Part shown: piece by piece, positions 1-6,918 of the stretch | Numbering within the stretch: position 1 is the first letter of the stretch | Layout of the letters: each line of letters starts with the position of its first letter | Assembly (NCBI RefSeq): GCF_000177675.1 | Contig: NZ_ADGX01000017.1 | Location: 26,751 to 90,750, forward strand | Length of the DNA stretch: 64,000 nt | Direction of reading: 5' to 3' | Origin: Parafrankia sp. EUN1f | Lineage (GTDB): Bacteria > Actinomycetota > Actinomycetes > Frankiales > Frankiaceae | Translations under genes and position numbers: made by a program | Notes under the pieces: model-generated | The model's database searches: none | What the model was told of the DNA's origin: nothing | Seen by the model: the letters and a program-made list of their open reading frames with translations, nothing else

Positions 1-937
1 CCGTGAACTCGCCGAGATCCACGTCCTCGGTCGCGACCCGGGGGAACGTCATCGACAGCGGGTGGTAGCGAAGCAGTTCCTCGACGGCCGTCGGCAGCAG
101 CGTCGGGTCGGCGACGAGCGACTCCCACTGCGACCGATCGGTCAGCAAGGTGGCGACCGCGTTGGTGATGACTCCGGCGGTCGTCTCGAACCCACCGATG
201 AGCAGCGTCAGCGCCAGCGAGCGCAGCTCGGCCTCGTTCAGCCGACCGTCATCGGTGTCCTGGGTGGTGATCAGGACGTCGAACAGCTTCGTCGCCGGCT
301 CCCCGGCGGCGAGCTGCGCCTGGCGTTCCCTCACCAGACCGTCCATATAGCCGTACAGCGCCTTCTGCCCGGCGGCGGCGGCCTCCCGGTTCTGGGCGAA
401 CCGGAAAAGCGCCTCACCCCATGTGCGGACGTTCTCCCGATCGATCTGCGGCACGCCGAGGATCTGGCAGATGACGTCGACCGGAAGTGCGGCGGCCACA
501 TCACTGCGCAGGTCGGCCGGAGCATCCTTAGCGGTCATCTCGGCGACCTGCCGGCGAGCCGTCTGCGCGACCCACGGTCGGAGCTGCTCGATGCGGCGGT
601 GAGCGAATCCGGTGGACACGAGCCGCCGGATTCGGGTGTGATCCGGCGGATCCAGCCACAGCAACGAGTTCGGGTCGGGAATCTGCGCACCGGTCAGCGG
701 AGGTCGGAATTCGAGCGTCTTCGTGCGGGAGAAACGGGGGTCGCCGAGCATCGCTCGGGCCGGGGCATGCCGGACGATGAGCCAGATCGGGATCTGCCCG
801 GGGCCGAACCGAACCCGAACCGCGGGTGCACGCCGGGCGATCTCGGCCAGCATTCCCGACGGGAGCGGACTGAATGTGTCCGGAAATGGAAAGGACGGGA
901 GATCGTGATCCTGGTGCACAGTCTCGGTAACCGACAT
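1..937 (-). CDS. Cytochrome P450, 3' end cut by the window edge
   Basis: The 312 visible residues are the N-terminal three quarters of a bacterial class I cytochrome P450, a heme monooxygenase using NAD(P)H electrons through a ferredoxin. Seen: the C-helix DPPDHTRIRR (about 96-105), the I-helix oxygen-activating GGFETT (248-253) and the K-helix ExxR at E287-R290. The heme-cysteine loop, expected about 60 residues further on, lies outside the window. I start at ATG 937, followed by MSVTETVHQDHDLP, with a GAAAGGA ribosome site about 12 bases upstream. The partner ferredoxin and the substrate cannot be read from this window. Family assignment is firm; the subfamily is not. Confidence 0.93.
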   Translation of the reverse strand, partial: MSVTETVHQDHDLPSFPFPDTFSPLPSGMLAEIARRAPAVRVRFGPGQIPIWLIVRHAPARAMLGDPRFSRTKTLEFRPPLTGAQIPDPNSLLWLDPPDHTRIRRLVSTGFAHRRIEQLRPWVAQTARRQVAEMTAKDAPADLRSDVAAALPVDVICQILGVPQIDRENVRTWGEALFRFAQNREAAAAGQKALYGYMDGLVRERQAQLAAGEPATKLFDVLITTQDTDDGRLNEAELRSLALTLLIGGFETTAGVITNAVATLLTDRSQWESLVADPTLLPTAVEELLRYHPLSMTFPRVATEDVDLGEFT

Positions 938-1370
938 GGGGGACGGAAATCCTTTCACGGTCAGGGTCAGGAAACACGGCGCGCCGCTCGTCCGCCCTGA
1001 TGGAGGGACGACGGCGGCGCTGGTCGAGCAAGGTGCCGCCCGCCAGGCGGCGTCGGGCACGGCGGCCGCGCTGCCGCGCGGGTGGGATTCGGTGCGGGTA
1101 CCGGCGGTACGTGTGGTGGGCTGCCGGCCCCTGCCCCGACCGCCGACACCGGCTGGGCCGTCCTCGGGGCGCGATCGCAAGCCTTCACCGGGTGTGTACG
1201 TGCTCGTGACTAGGCCGGGGCGGGTCGGCGCTCAGATCCTCCGGGGTGCCCTCGTCCGCGGCGGGCGTCCACCACCCAGGCGGTGTTCCGGCCAGCTTGG
1301 GTCCGCCACCGCACCCAACCCCCTCAATTCGTACAATTGATTCAAATCACCCTAACGGTGACCATTGCGG
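938..1370. other. Intergenic region upstream of the P450 gene
   Basis: I see no convincing gene here; the open frames are short, arginine- and proline-rich GC artefacts. Near 1325-1350 there is a short AT-rich patch with two small dyads (CAATT..AATTG and TTGATTCAA), unusual for this GC content. It could be a promoter or operator but is nearly 400 bases from the P450 start. Confidence 0.4.
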
Positions 1371-1544
1371 TTAAGCAAGGAGTCGAGGCATCCTGGGGAG
1401 AACCTGCCAAGCCTCGATCCGCATCCAGCGCATGCTGGTCAGATCGTCCACGGGTATCTCGACGCCGAGGACATCGCCGAGGACCGCGACCGTGGCCCAC
1501 AGCCGAAGCGACCGTGGGCCGGTGAGGACCCGGTCAGCCCAGCC
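1371..1544 (-). pseudogene. Fragment of an NmrA-type NAD(P)-binding reductase (C-terminal end)
   Basis: Read on the minus strand, one frame gives about 57 residues beginning GWADRVLTGPRSLRLW, continuing AVLGDVLGVEIPVDDLT and ending at a TAA at 1371-1373. The LTGPxSL...VAVLGDVLG pattern is the C-terminal segment of NmrA-like atypical short-chain reductases, where LTGP precedes a helix and EALG-type loop. An in-frame stop sits directly upstream at 1545-1547 and no Rossmann N-terminus is present, so this is read as a decayed remnant. The match is from memory of the family and could be coincidence. Confidence 0.45.
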
Positions 1545-1593
1545 TCAAGCCTGATCGCGGTACGGCGGTAGCGCCGAGGCGCGACCGCCGACC

Positions 1594-2559
1594 TCAGCCC
1601 ACGACAGGTTGCTGGCCCCGTAGGCCTGCTCGCCCCGACGCCCTGAGCGCCGTGCTGGTGCGGGCCCGGGCCTGGTGCCATTCGGTGCTCGTCGCGGCAA
1701 CGACGCCCGCGACCGTGGTGATCGCATCGACGCCGGAGACGGTGTGCCCGGCGCTGCCCGTGGGCTGACCTGCGCCGCCTGGAGGTACGAGCATGCTGAC
1801 GGTGACCCCGTTGGGCGCGGTGCCAAGGGTGATGTCGTCGAGGCTGGCGCCGACGACAGCGGCGCGCCAGTTCGAGTCCGCGCCGCTTTCCCGGGTGGCG
1901 ATGAACTTCGTGCCCATGTAGCCGAGGTCGTAGCCGAGGGTGACAGCTGCCCACAGCGCCGTGCCGTCGCTGATACCGCCGGCGAGAACCAGCGGTCCGT
2001 CATAGAACCGACGAACGGCGCGGGCGAAGGCGAACGGGTTGGCCCAGCCGGTGTGACCGCCCGCGCCGGCGCTGAGCAGCACGAGCCCGTCGGCGCCCGC
2101 GTCCACAGCCTTGCGTGCGTGCGCGAGCGAGGCGACGTCCGCGAAGACGCGACAGCCCTCGCGGTGAAGCGGGTCGATCACCGGAACCGGGTTGCCGACG
2201 CTCGTGATGACCAGCTCGACGGAATGGCGCACGATCGTCTGGAGGTCGTCGTCGAGGCGTTTGTTCGCCCGGTGCACGATCAGGTTGGCTGCGACCGGAC
2301 CCGGTGTGGGAGCGCCGGTGACATCGCCGGCGGCCGTTCTCGTGGCATGAACGGAAGCCGCGATCTCGTCGAGCCACTCGTCGAGCTCGGCGTTCGAATG
2401 ACAGTTGCTGGTCGGAAACGCGCCGACGATGCCCGCGGAACATGCGGCGGCCACGAGTGGCGGGGTGGACACCGTGGTCATCGGCGCGGCGATCAGCGGC
2501 AGCACCAGCCCGTCGGCCAGGAGCGGCCACTCGATCCGTGGCTTTCTGCCTTGTGTCAT
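1594..2559 (-). CDS. Nitronate monooxygenase (2-nitropropane dioxygenase family)
   Basis: This 321-residue protein is an FMN-dependent TIM-barrel enzyme that oxidises alkyl nitronates to carbonyl compounds and nitrite. Seen: the N-terminal PLIAAPMTTVSTPPLVAA strand-loop, GAFPTSN (about 47-52), the active-site loop GAGGHTG (165-171), the phosphate-binding AGGISDG (193-199) and MGTKF (215-219), then SAGHTVSGV near 270. Length is normal for actinobacterial members. The last ~30 residues are less family-like, so the C-terminus could be slightly altered. A direct-repeat operator candidate lies 120-150 bases upstream and a TetR gene follows, also leftward, so regulation by that TetR is a reasonable inference. 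The substrate is unknown. Confidence 0.88.
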   Translation of the reverse strand: MTQGRKPRIEWPLLADGLVLPLIAAPMTTVSTPPLVAAACSAGIVGAFPTSNCHSNAELDEWLDEIAASVHATRTAAGDVTGAPTPGPVAANLIVHRANKRLDDDLQTIVRHSVELVITSVGNPVPVIDPLHREGCRVFADVASLAHARKAVDAGADGLVLLSAGAGGHTGWANPFAFARAVRRFYDGPLVLAGGISDGTALWAAVTLGYDLGYMGTKFIATRESGADSNWRAAVVGASLDDITLGTAPNGVTVSMLVPPGGAGQPTGSAGHTVSGVDAITTVAGVVAATSTEWHQARARTSTALRASGRAGLRGQQPVVG

Positions 2560-2676
2560 GGGTGTTTCGCTATCCCCTCGGTGCGGTGGCCACCTGGCTG
2601 ATCACGGCCACCACCTGCCTGCCTGCCGCGTCCACGGGCGCGCGGGTGGCGGCTTGACCGTGTGACGCAGACCGCA

Positions 2677-2708
2677 CTATAACGGCCATAGACCTATAAC
2701 GAGCATAG
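2677..2708. promoter_or_regulatory. Two 15-bp direct repeats, candidate TetR operator
   Basis: CTATAACGGCCATAG (2677-2691) and CTATAACGAGCATAG (2694-2708) match at 13 of 15 positions with 17-bp periodicity, and each has CTAT/ATAG dyad ends. They sit in the 347-bp gap between the nitronate monooxygenase start and the TetR stop, the rest of which shows no gene. A related CTGTAACGGTCCATG covers the TetR start codon at 3631-3645. I infer binding by the neighbouring TetR protein. Confidence 0.5.
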
Positions 2709-2906
2709 GCGAGCGTGCGAGGTTGGCCGGCCGTGACATCGACGACCTTCCGCGAGCGACCCTGGACAAGATCGCGAAGGTGACACTGCGCCAGTGGGCC
2801 CTTCAACGCCTTGACCCGCCGGCGGTGGGATGAGGCGTTCCCGAAGCGTGCAGGCAGCGCCGTCACGCCGGGCCGCCCGGCGGGGGCGAAGGATCCGCGG
2901 ATCTGA

Positions 2907-3644
2907 TCAGCCAGCGCGATCCGGGTTTGGTCTCCCTGGTCTCGCTCGCTCGATCGCGGCCTCGACGCCGGCGACGAGGAGGTCGATCATGATCCGCAGC
3001 TGGACGTCGAGGTCGTAGGTGCCCATGAGCACGGCGTCAGGGCCGAGTTCGGGCCGGACGAGCTCGGGCCTGACCCGGTAGGTCAGGCCCGAGCTGCCGG
3101 CCACCGGTTCCATGGACCGCGCGGTGCGAACCGCGGCCTCGGCACGGGCATAACCGAGGACCTGCAGGAGGAGGACCTTCGCGTAGGTTCCAGCATCCTC
3201 GTCGGTCAACCCTGCCTGACGCATGATCGCGAGCGCCTCGGCCGACCACTGGGTGACCGCACGCGACGTCGCGGCAGGCAGCAGATCCAGTACATGCGGA
3301 TGCGCGAGCAGTTGTTCGCGCGCGGCCGTGATGAACAGCCGTAGCCTTCGGTCCCAGGTCTGATCAGGGTCGGTATCCAGCATCATGTTCGAAAGGACGC
3401 GTTCGACGACCTGGTCGAGCAGCGCGGCTTTCGATCCGACATGCCAGTAGATGGTCGGCGCGCTCACGCCCAGCCGCTCGCCGAGCTGGCGGATCGTGAA
3501 GCCGGCGACCCCGTCGGCGTCGATCAGGGCGAGCGCCGCCGTCACCACCGCGTCCGCGTCCAGCCCGACCGGTAGGTGCGACCCCGTCAGCCGCCGTGCG
3601 GCAGCGGCTCGGCGGTCAGACACACTGCGACTGTAACGGTCCAT
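2907..3644 (-). CDS. TetR-family transcriptional regulator
   Basis: This is a 245-residue TetR-type repressor. The helix-turn-helix is visible at about residues 50-80 (TIRQLGERLGVSAPTIYWHV then GSKAALLDQV), with the GxSxxTIYWH pattern common in the TetR_C subgroup. The C-terminal helical domain is ligand-binding and unassignable. It is transcribed in the same direction as the nitronate monooxygenase, 347 bp upstream of it. The intervening region carries a repeated CTATAACG-type motif, and a variant overlaps this gene's own start, so auto-regulation plus control of the monooxygenase is likely but unproven. The start is the ATG at 3644. Confidence 0.9.
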   Translation of the reverse strand: MDRYSRSVSDRRAAAARRLTGSHLPVGLDADAVVTAALALIDADGVAGFTIRQLGERLGVSAPTIYWHVGSKAALLDQVVERVLSNMMLDTDPDQTWDRRLRLFITAAREQLLAHPHVLDLLPAATSRAVTQWSAEALAIMRQAGLTDEDAGTYAKVLLLQVLGYARAEAAVRTARSMEPVAGSSGLTYRVRPELVRPELGPDAVLMGTYDLDVQLRIMIDLLVAGVEAAIERARPGRPNPDRAG

Positions 3645-3722
3645 GTTTGGACCACGGCGGCGACCGCAGTGGAGGATCCGGCGCTGTTCCGGCGCGGTGG
3701 GCCCACCGGTGGGTCGGGTCGG

Positions 3723-4628
3723 TCAGCCCGTGGCGCGGGAGGTGCCGAACATCGTGTCGAGGGTGACGGGCTCCAGCTGGCGCTGTTCGATCAGTTCCTC
3801 GACCTGGTCGAACAGCCCGGTGATGGTGGGATGGTTCGCGTGGCCGAGCATGATCGTGCCGGGCTGGAGATAGCGTCTGGCCTCGTTCATCAGCTGCTCC
3901 GGGGTCAGCACGGCGGAGTCGCCGAAGGAGCCGTTCCAGATCATGATGTTCGTGTAGCCGAGCTCGGCGACGACGCCGTCCACGTGACTGTTGTGGGATC
4001 CGTAGGGCGGTCGGAACCAGGGGCGGCCGGTGATGCCGAAGATCCGCTGGATCCATTCCTCGTTCCGCTCGACGTCCGCCCGGATGTCCGCGTCGGCCCG
4101 GCCACGGGCGAGCAGGTCGCGGTGCGTCCAGGTGTGGTTGCCGATCTGTACCTGGCCGGCCTCGATGAGTGGCCGCAGGGCGGCGGCATGCTGGTTCCAG
4201 ATCGCCTCGTAGCAGCCGTTCGGCTGAAAGCTGATCGGGATCCCGCTGCGTTGCGCGAAGGCGACGTAGGCGGCGACCACCTCGGGTGCGTAACCGTCGT
4301 CGATGGTCAGGGCGATCCGCCGCGTCTGGCCTGGCGCCTGGAAGACGACTTTCGGGCGGCCGGGGTGCGGCGGTGGGATCGGTGGCAGCGCTGGGCCTGA
4401 CGACATGCTCACCGAGCCCACGGTGGCGCCCTGGTCGGCAGGCCCGCTGGCGCCGGCGGCCAGCGGTGCCGGATGCTGCGCCGGCTGACCGACCGGCCTG
4501 GTTGGACTGCCGGTCAGCGGTGTCCGCTGCTGCGTCGGCTGCCCGGGCGAGATGGATCCGGACGAACATCCGACGAGGAACTGGGCGGCACCGATGCTCA
4601 GCAGCGACAGCAGCGTTCTGCGCTCCAC
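3723..4628 (-). CDS. Polysaccharide deacetylase (NodB-type) lipoprotein
   Basis: This 301-residue exported carbohydrate esterase family 4 protein probably removes N-acetyl groups from cell-wall or extracellular polysaccharide outside the membrane. The N-terminus is a lipoprotein signal with LVGC and lipidated C21, followed by a Pro/Thr/Gly-rich spacer to about residue 95. NodB motifs: TIDDG (108-112; the first D is the general base, the second binds metal), NHTWTH (164-169, metal histidines), RPPYG (206-210) and a late GHAN that supplies the last histidine. All key residues are intact, so it should be active. It is transcribed alone; the polysaccharide substrate is not evident. Confidence 0.92.
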   Translation of the reverse strand: MERRTLLSLLSIGAAQFLVGCSSGSISPGQPTQQRTPLTGSPTRPVGQPAQHPAPLAAGASGPADQGATVGSVSMSSGPALPPIPPPHPGRPKVVFQAPGQTRRIALTIDDGYAPEVVAAYVAFAQRSGIPISFQPNGCYEAIWNQHAAALRPLIEAGQVQIGNHTWTHRDLLARGRADADIRADVERNEEWIQRIFGITGRPWFRPPYGSHNSHVDGVVAELGYTNIMIWNGSFGDSAVLTPEQLMNEARRYLQPGTIMLGHANHPTITGLFDQVEELIEQRQLEPVTLDTMFGTSRATG

Positions 4629-4750
4629 GTCGCGACATTAGCAATGATCACGGGTACTCCGGTCATTTGCCGACCAAGTCGGCATCAAGGGGGGCGGGTT
4701 CGAGCCCGGGTCGGGCCGGTTCGCCGGCGACGGATCGGGGCTGGACGCTG

Positions 4751-4808
4751 CCGGGGTGGCCGGGGTGGCCGGGGTGGCCGGGGTGGCCGGCCGGGGTGGC
4801 CGGGGTGG
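4751..4808. repeat. 9-bp tandem repeat (CCGGGGTGG)
   Basis: The unit CCGGGGTGG occurs four times in a row (4751-4786), is broken by CCGG, then occurs twice more (4791-4808) before decaying into CCGGGGGAG. Every frame gives low-complexity protein, so it is taken as a noncoding minisatellite between the deacetylase and the secreted lysozyme-like gene. No gene is visible from 4629 to about 5350. Confidence 0.85.
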
Positions 4809-4871
4809 CCGGGGGAGAGCTGGGGGAGAGCCGGGGCCGGCGCGGTGCGGCGGCGACCACGGGCGCCGCGA

Positions 4872-4914
4872 CCCGGCACTCCACGGCGCGGGCCGGCCAC
4901 GTCCTCGGCATCCC
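4872..4914. repeat. Dispersed ~44-bp repeat, copy 1
   Basis: This stretch, with core GCGGGCCGGCCACGTCCTCG, is nearly identical to 11834-11877: one single-base indel and two substitutions over about 44 bp. Both copies are intergenic and in the same orientation. No function is known to me; it may be a small repetitive extragenic element. Confidence 0.75.
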
Positions 4915-5106
4915 GCGGCCTTTTGAAACGTGACGCCGGCCACGGGCTGTCCGACGATCTGCCTGTGGGTGACGGGGAAATGCGGAAAGTCAGCGATCGG
5001 GACCGTATCCGGTGACGCTGGGTGCTTGCCTTCGGGTCAAGATCCGGCCTAATGTTGTGCTCGTTCCGGTCGGGAGCATGAACCGGCCGGAGCGCGAACA
5101 CCGGGC

Positions 5107-5357
5107 CGACGCCGAGTTCTGCCCACGGTTCCGGTGCATATCCTCTCTCATTTTCGCGGGGCAGAAACGGAGAACCTTTCCGGGGCTGACCATTTTCCAT
5201 CTCACCTTTGTCGAGTGCTGTAGCCACGGGCCAGCGCCGACGATGGAGAAGGGTCATTGTTCCGGGTGGATGCGAAGAAGCATCTCCGCTGCGGGCCAGG
5301 CTTTTCGGCCAGTGTGCTCGCGTGCCCATTTCGGGCTTCCGTAGGTGTCGTGGGAAA
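5107..5357 (+). ncRNA. Structured 5' leader candidate upstream of a cell-wall lytic gene
   Basis: The 250 bases before the lysozyme-like gene contain CGCCGAGTTCTGCCC (starting about 5111) pairing with GGGGCAGAA (about 5158-5166), followed by ACGGAGAACC and GGGGCTGACC. This layout resembles the first half of actinobacterial ydaO-type (cyclic di-AMP) riboswitches, which often precede secreted peptidoglycan hydrolases. The second conserved half (CCGAACCCGxCAGCT-like) is not visible, so this is a weak candidate. A leader hairpin is seen; riboswitch identity is inference. Confidence 0.25.
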
Positions 5358-5810
5358 GTGCATTTCTTGTCGATCCGACGCACAGTCAAGAGCAGCCTGC
5401 GTAACCGTCTCGCCGCCGTCACCATGGTGGGAGCCGTCACCACTGGTGTCGGGCTGATGGCTGCCTCTCCGGCGAGCGCCGCCTCCGACTCGTCCATCGC
5501 CCTGGCCGCCAAGAGCGCGGGCCTGTCCGGCTGCCGTGGCGTGCCGACGTCCACCTGGGTCGCCATCGCGCTGGCCGAGTCCGGCGGCAACCCGAGTGCC
5601 CGGCTGGCCACCAGCATCGAGGACTCCCGGGGCCTCTGGCAGATCAACACCTGGGCACACCCCTGGACCAAGGGCATCAACCTGTACGACACCCACGCCA
5701 ACGCGGCGGCGGCCAGGAAGGTCTGTTCCATGCAGGGCCCGACCGCCTGGTCGACCTACAGCAACGGCGCCTACCTGAAGTACCTCGGCCGCGGCCACGC
5801 CGCGGGCTGA
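5358..5810 (+). CDS. Secreted lysozyme/transglycosylase-like (SLT-fold) protein
   Basis: This is a small exported peptidoglycan-cleaving enzyme candidate of about 150 residues. It has a basic N-terminus (IRRTVKSSLRNR), a hydrophobic stretch and an ASPASAAS signal-peptidase-like site near 40. The mature domain has TSTWVAIALAESGGNPSA with likely catalytic glutamate E74, then EDSRGLWQINTWAHPW, the G-L-x-Q-I pattern of the lysozyme/SLT fold. C59 and C123 may form a disulfide. Start is GTG 5358 or TTG 5367 (a GGGAAAG ribosome site suits the TTG); longer in-frame extensions have no signal peptide. It stands alone between a structured leader and a strong terminator, which suggests leader-mediated control. 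Confidence 0.85.
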   Translation: MHFLSIRRTVKSSLRNRLAAVTMVGAVTTGVGLMAASPASAASDSSIALAAKSAGLSGCRGVPTSTWVAIALAESGGNPSARLATSIEDSRGLWQINTWAHPWTKGINLYDTHANAAAARKVCSMQGPTAWSTYSNGAYLKYLGRGHAAG

Positions 5811-5881
5811 CCCGGCTGAGCTGAAGCCGGACCGCGCCCGAACGCCGATGCACGGCTGAAACGGCGCGGAAGCTCGGACGC

Positions 5882-5921
5882 ACGGAGGGCCTCCCTTTGC
5901 CGGGAGGCCCTCCGTCGTTTT
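5882..5921 (+). terminator. Strong intrinsic terminator
   Basis: A perfect 14-bp stem ACGGAGGGCCTCCC / GGGAGGCCCTCCGT with a TTTGCC loop is followed by CGTTTT. It lies 71 bases after the stop of the lysozyme-like gene and is the clearest intrinsic terminator in the window. Confidence 0.92.
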
Positions 5922-6127
5922 CAGGGCTCAAGGCGCGTCGACGGATACCGTGGGCGGCTTTCGGGCGAGCGGCGCATCCTGGGAGGCCGCGGTCATGCGG
6001 GGTGACGCGCTGATCAGCCCGTTCGCGGCTGGTGATCTTCGCCCTGACCGCGGCGGTCGGGGACTCCGGCCGGGTGGCGATCTGACTGCTACTCGGACGA
6101 TCCTGGCCGCGTGGACTGCGGACCGAA

Positions 6128-6148
6128 TGTAGGACATGATGTTCTACA
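6128..6148. promoter_or_regulatory. 21-bp palindromic operator of the Phd/VapC module
   Basis: TGTAGGACAT and ATGTTCTACA are near-perfect inverted arms around a central base, with one symmetric mismatch pair. The site ends 8 bases before the antitoxin ATG. Auto-repression by the antitoxin is the usual arrangement for such modules and is inferred here. Confidence 0.7.
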
Positions 6149-6156
6149 CTCGGCGC

Positions 6157-6435
6157 ATGGACCGGGTTGGCGTGCGGGAGCTCAATCAGAACACCAGTCA
6201 GGTCATCGACCGTGTTCGGCACGGCGAGACGATCGAGGTGACGGACCGTGGCCGTCCGGTGGCGCGGCTGGTGCCCATCGGTCGCGGCACGGCGGCGCTT
6301 GACCGCCTGGTGGCCGAGGGGCGCGCGATACCGCCGGTGACAGGTGGGCCTGTGCCCATGCCGCCACTTCTCGGCAGCCCCTCCGTGAGCGCGACCGATG
6401 AGCTGATCGCCATGCGCGACGAGGAGCGCTGGTGA
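6157..6435 (+). CDS. Phd/YefM-type antitoxin
   Basis: This 92-residue antitoxin pairs with the PIN toxin that follows. The N-terminal Phd/YefM DNA-binding fold shows VGVRELNQNTSQVIDRVRHG and EVTDRGRPVARLVPI, which match the family closely. The C-terminal ~40 residues are the toxin-neutralising tail. I start at ATG 6157; an earlier in-frame ATG at 6136 falls inside the 21-bp palindrome and would add MMFYTRR, which is not family-like. The toxin start overlaps this stop by 4 bases (GTGA), giving coupled translation. Regulation is probably conditional auto-repression at the palindrome. Confidence 0.92.
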   Translation: MDRVGVRELNQNTSQVIDRVRHGETIEVTDRGRPVARLVPIGRGTAALDRLVAEGRAIPPVTGGPVPMPPLLGSPSVSATDELIAMRDEERW

Positions 6436-6857
6436 TCTATCTGGACTCGGCGGCCGTGGTGAAGCTTGTCGTGGCCGAGCCCGAAAGTGCGGCACTCGTC
6501 GACTGGCTCAACGCCCGCGACGACCTGCCGCGGTTCACCTCCGCGTTGGCGGAGGTGGAGGTCGCGCGCGCGATCAGGCGAGCGGCCCCGGAGGCATCGG
6601 GACGCGTGCCGCGAGTGCTGGACCGGATGTACCGCCTGGAGATCGATGGCCGCGTGCGGAACGTCGCGGCTGCTTTCGATGACCCACTGCTGCGGTCCCT
6701 TGACGCCATCCACCTGGCCACCGCGCTTCGACTGGTAGACGCGAACGACACCCAGCTCGAGGCGTTCGTGACCTACGACAAGCGCCTGCTCGAGGCCGCG
6801 CGTCGAGCCGATCTCCCGACCGCGTCGCCGGCCCCGCCCTCCGCCTCGGCAGGCTGA
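6432..6857 (+). CDS. VapC-type PIN-domain ribonuclease toxin
   Basis: This 141-residue PIN nuclease acts as the toxin of the module, presumably cleaving RNA when free of antitoxin. Acidic metal-binding residues are present: D5 in MIYLDSAA, E41/E43 in SALAEVEVARAI, D91 in LDAIHLATA and D116 in TYDKRL. The spacing is typical of actinobacterial VapC, so the toxin looks active. The C-terminus ends in a low-complexity alanine/proline stretch. It starts at GTG inside the antitoxin stop codon. The target RNA cannot be predicted. Confidence 0.93.
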   Translation: MIYLDSAAVVKLVVAEPESAALVDWLNARDDLPRFTSALAEVEVARAIRRAAPEASGRVPRVLDRMYRLEIDGRVRNVAAAFDDPLLRSLDAIHLATALRLVDANDTQLEAFVTYDKRLLEAARRADLPTASPAPPSASAG

Positions 6858-6918
6858 CCGGCCGGCCTACGCGATGCCAGGTGGCGGAAACACGGCAGGT
6901 GCCGGAATCAGAAACAGG

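Noticed and set aside
2570..2866. 98-codon minus-strand frame between the nitronate monooxygenase and TetR genes
   Set aside because: It has no family-like features and covers the repeated operator-like motif, so the region is better read as regulatory.
4751..4808. GGGGTGGCC repeat as a coding collagen-like or antifreeze-like stretch
   Set aside because: All frames give short low-complexity peptides bounded by stops or lacking starts; treated as noncoding.
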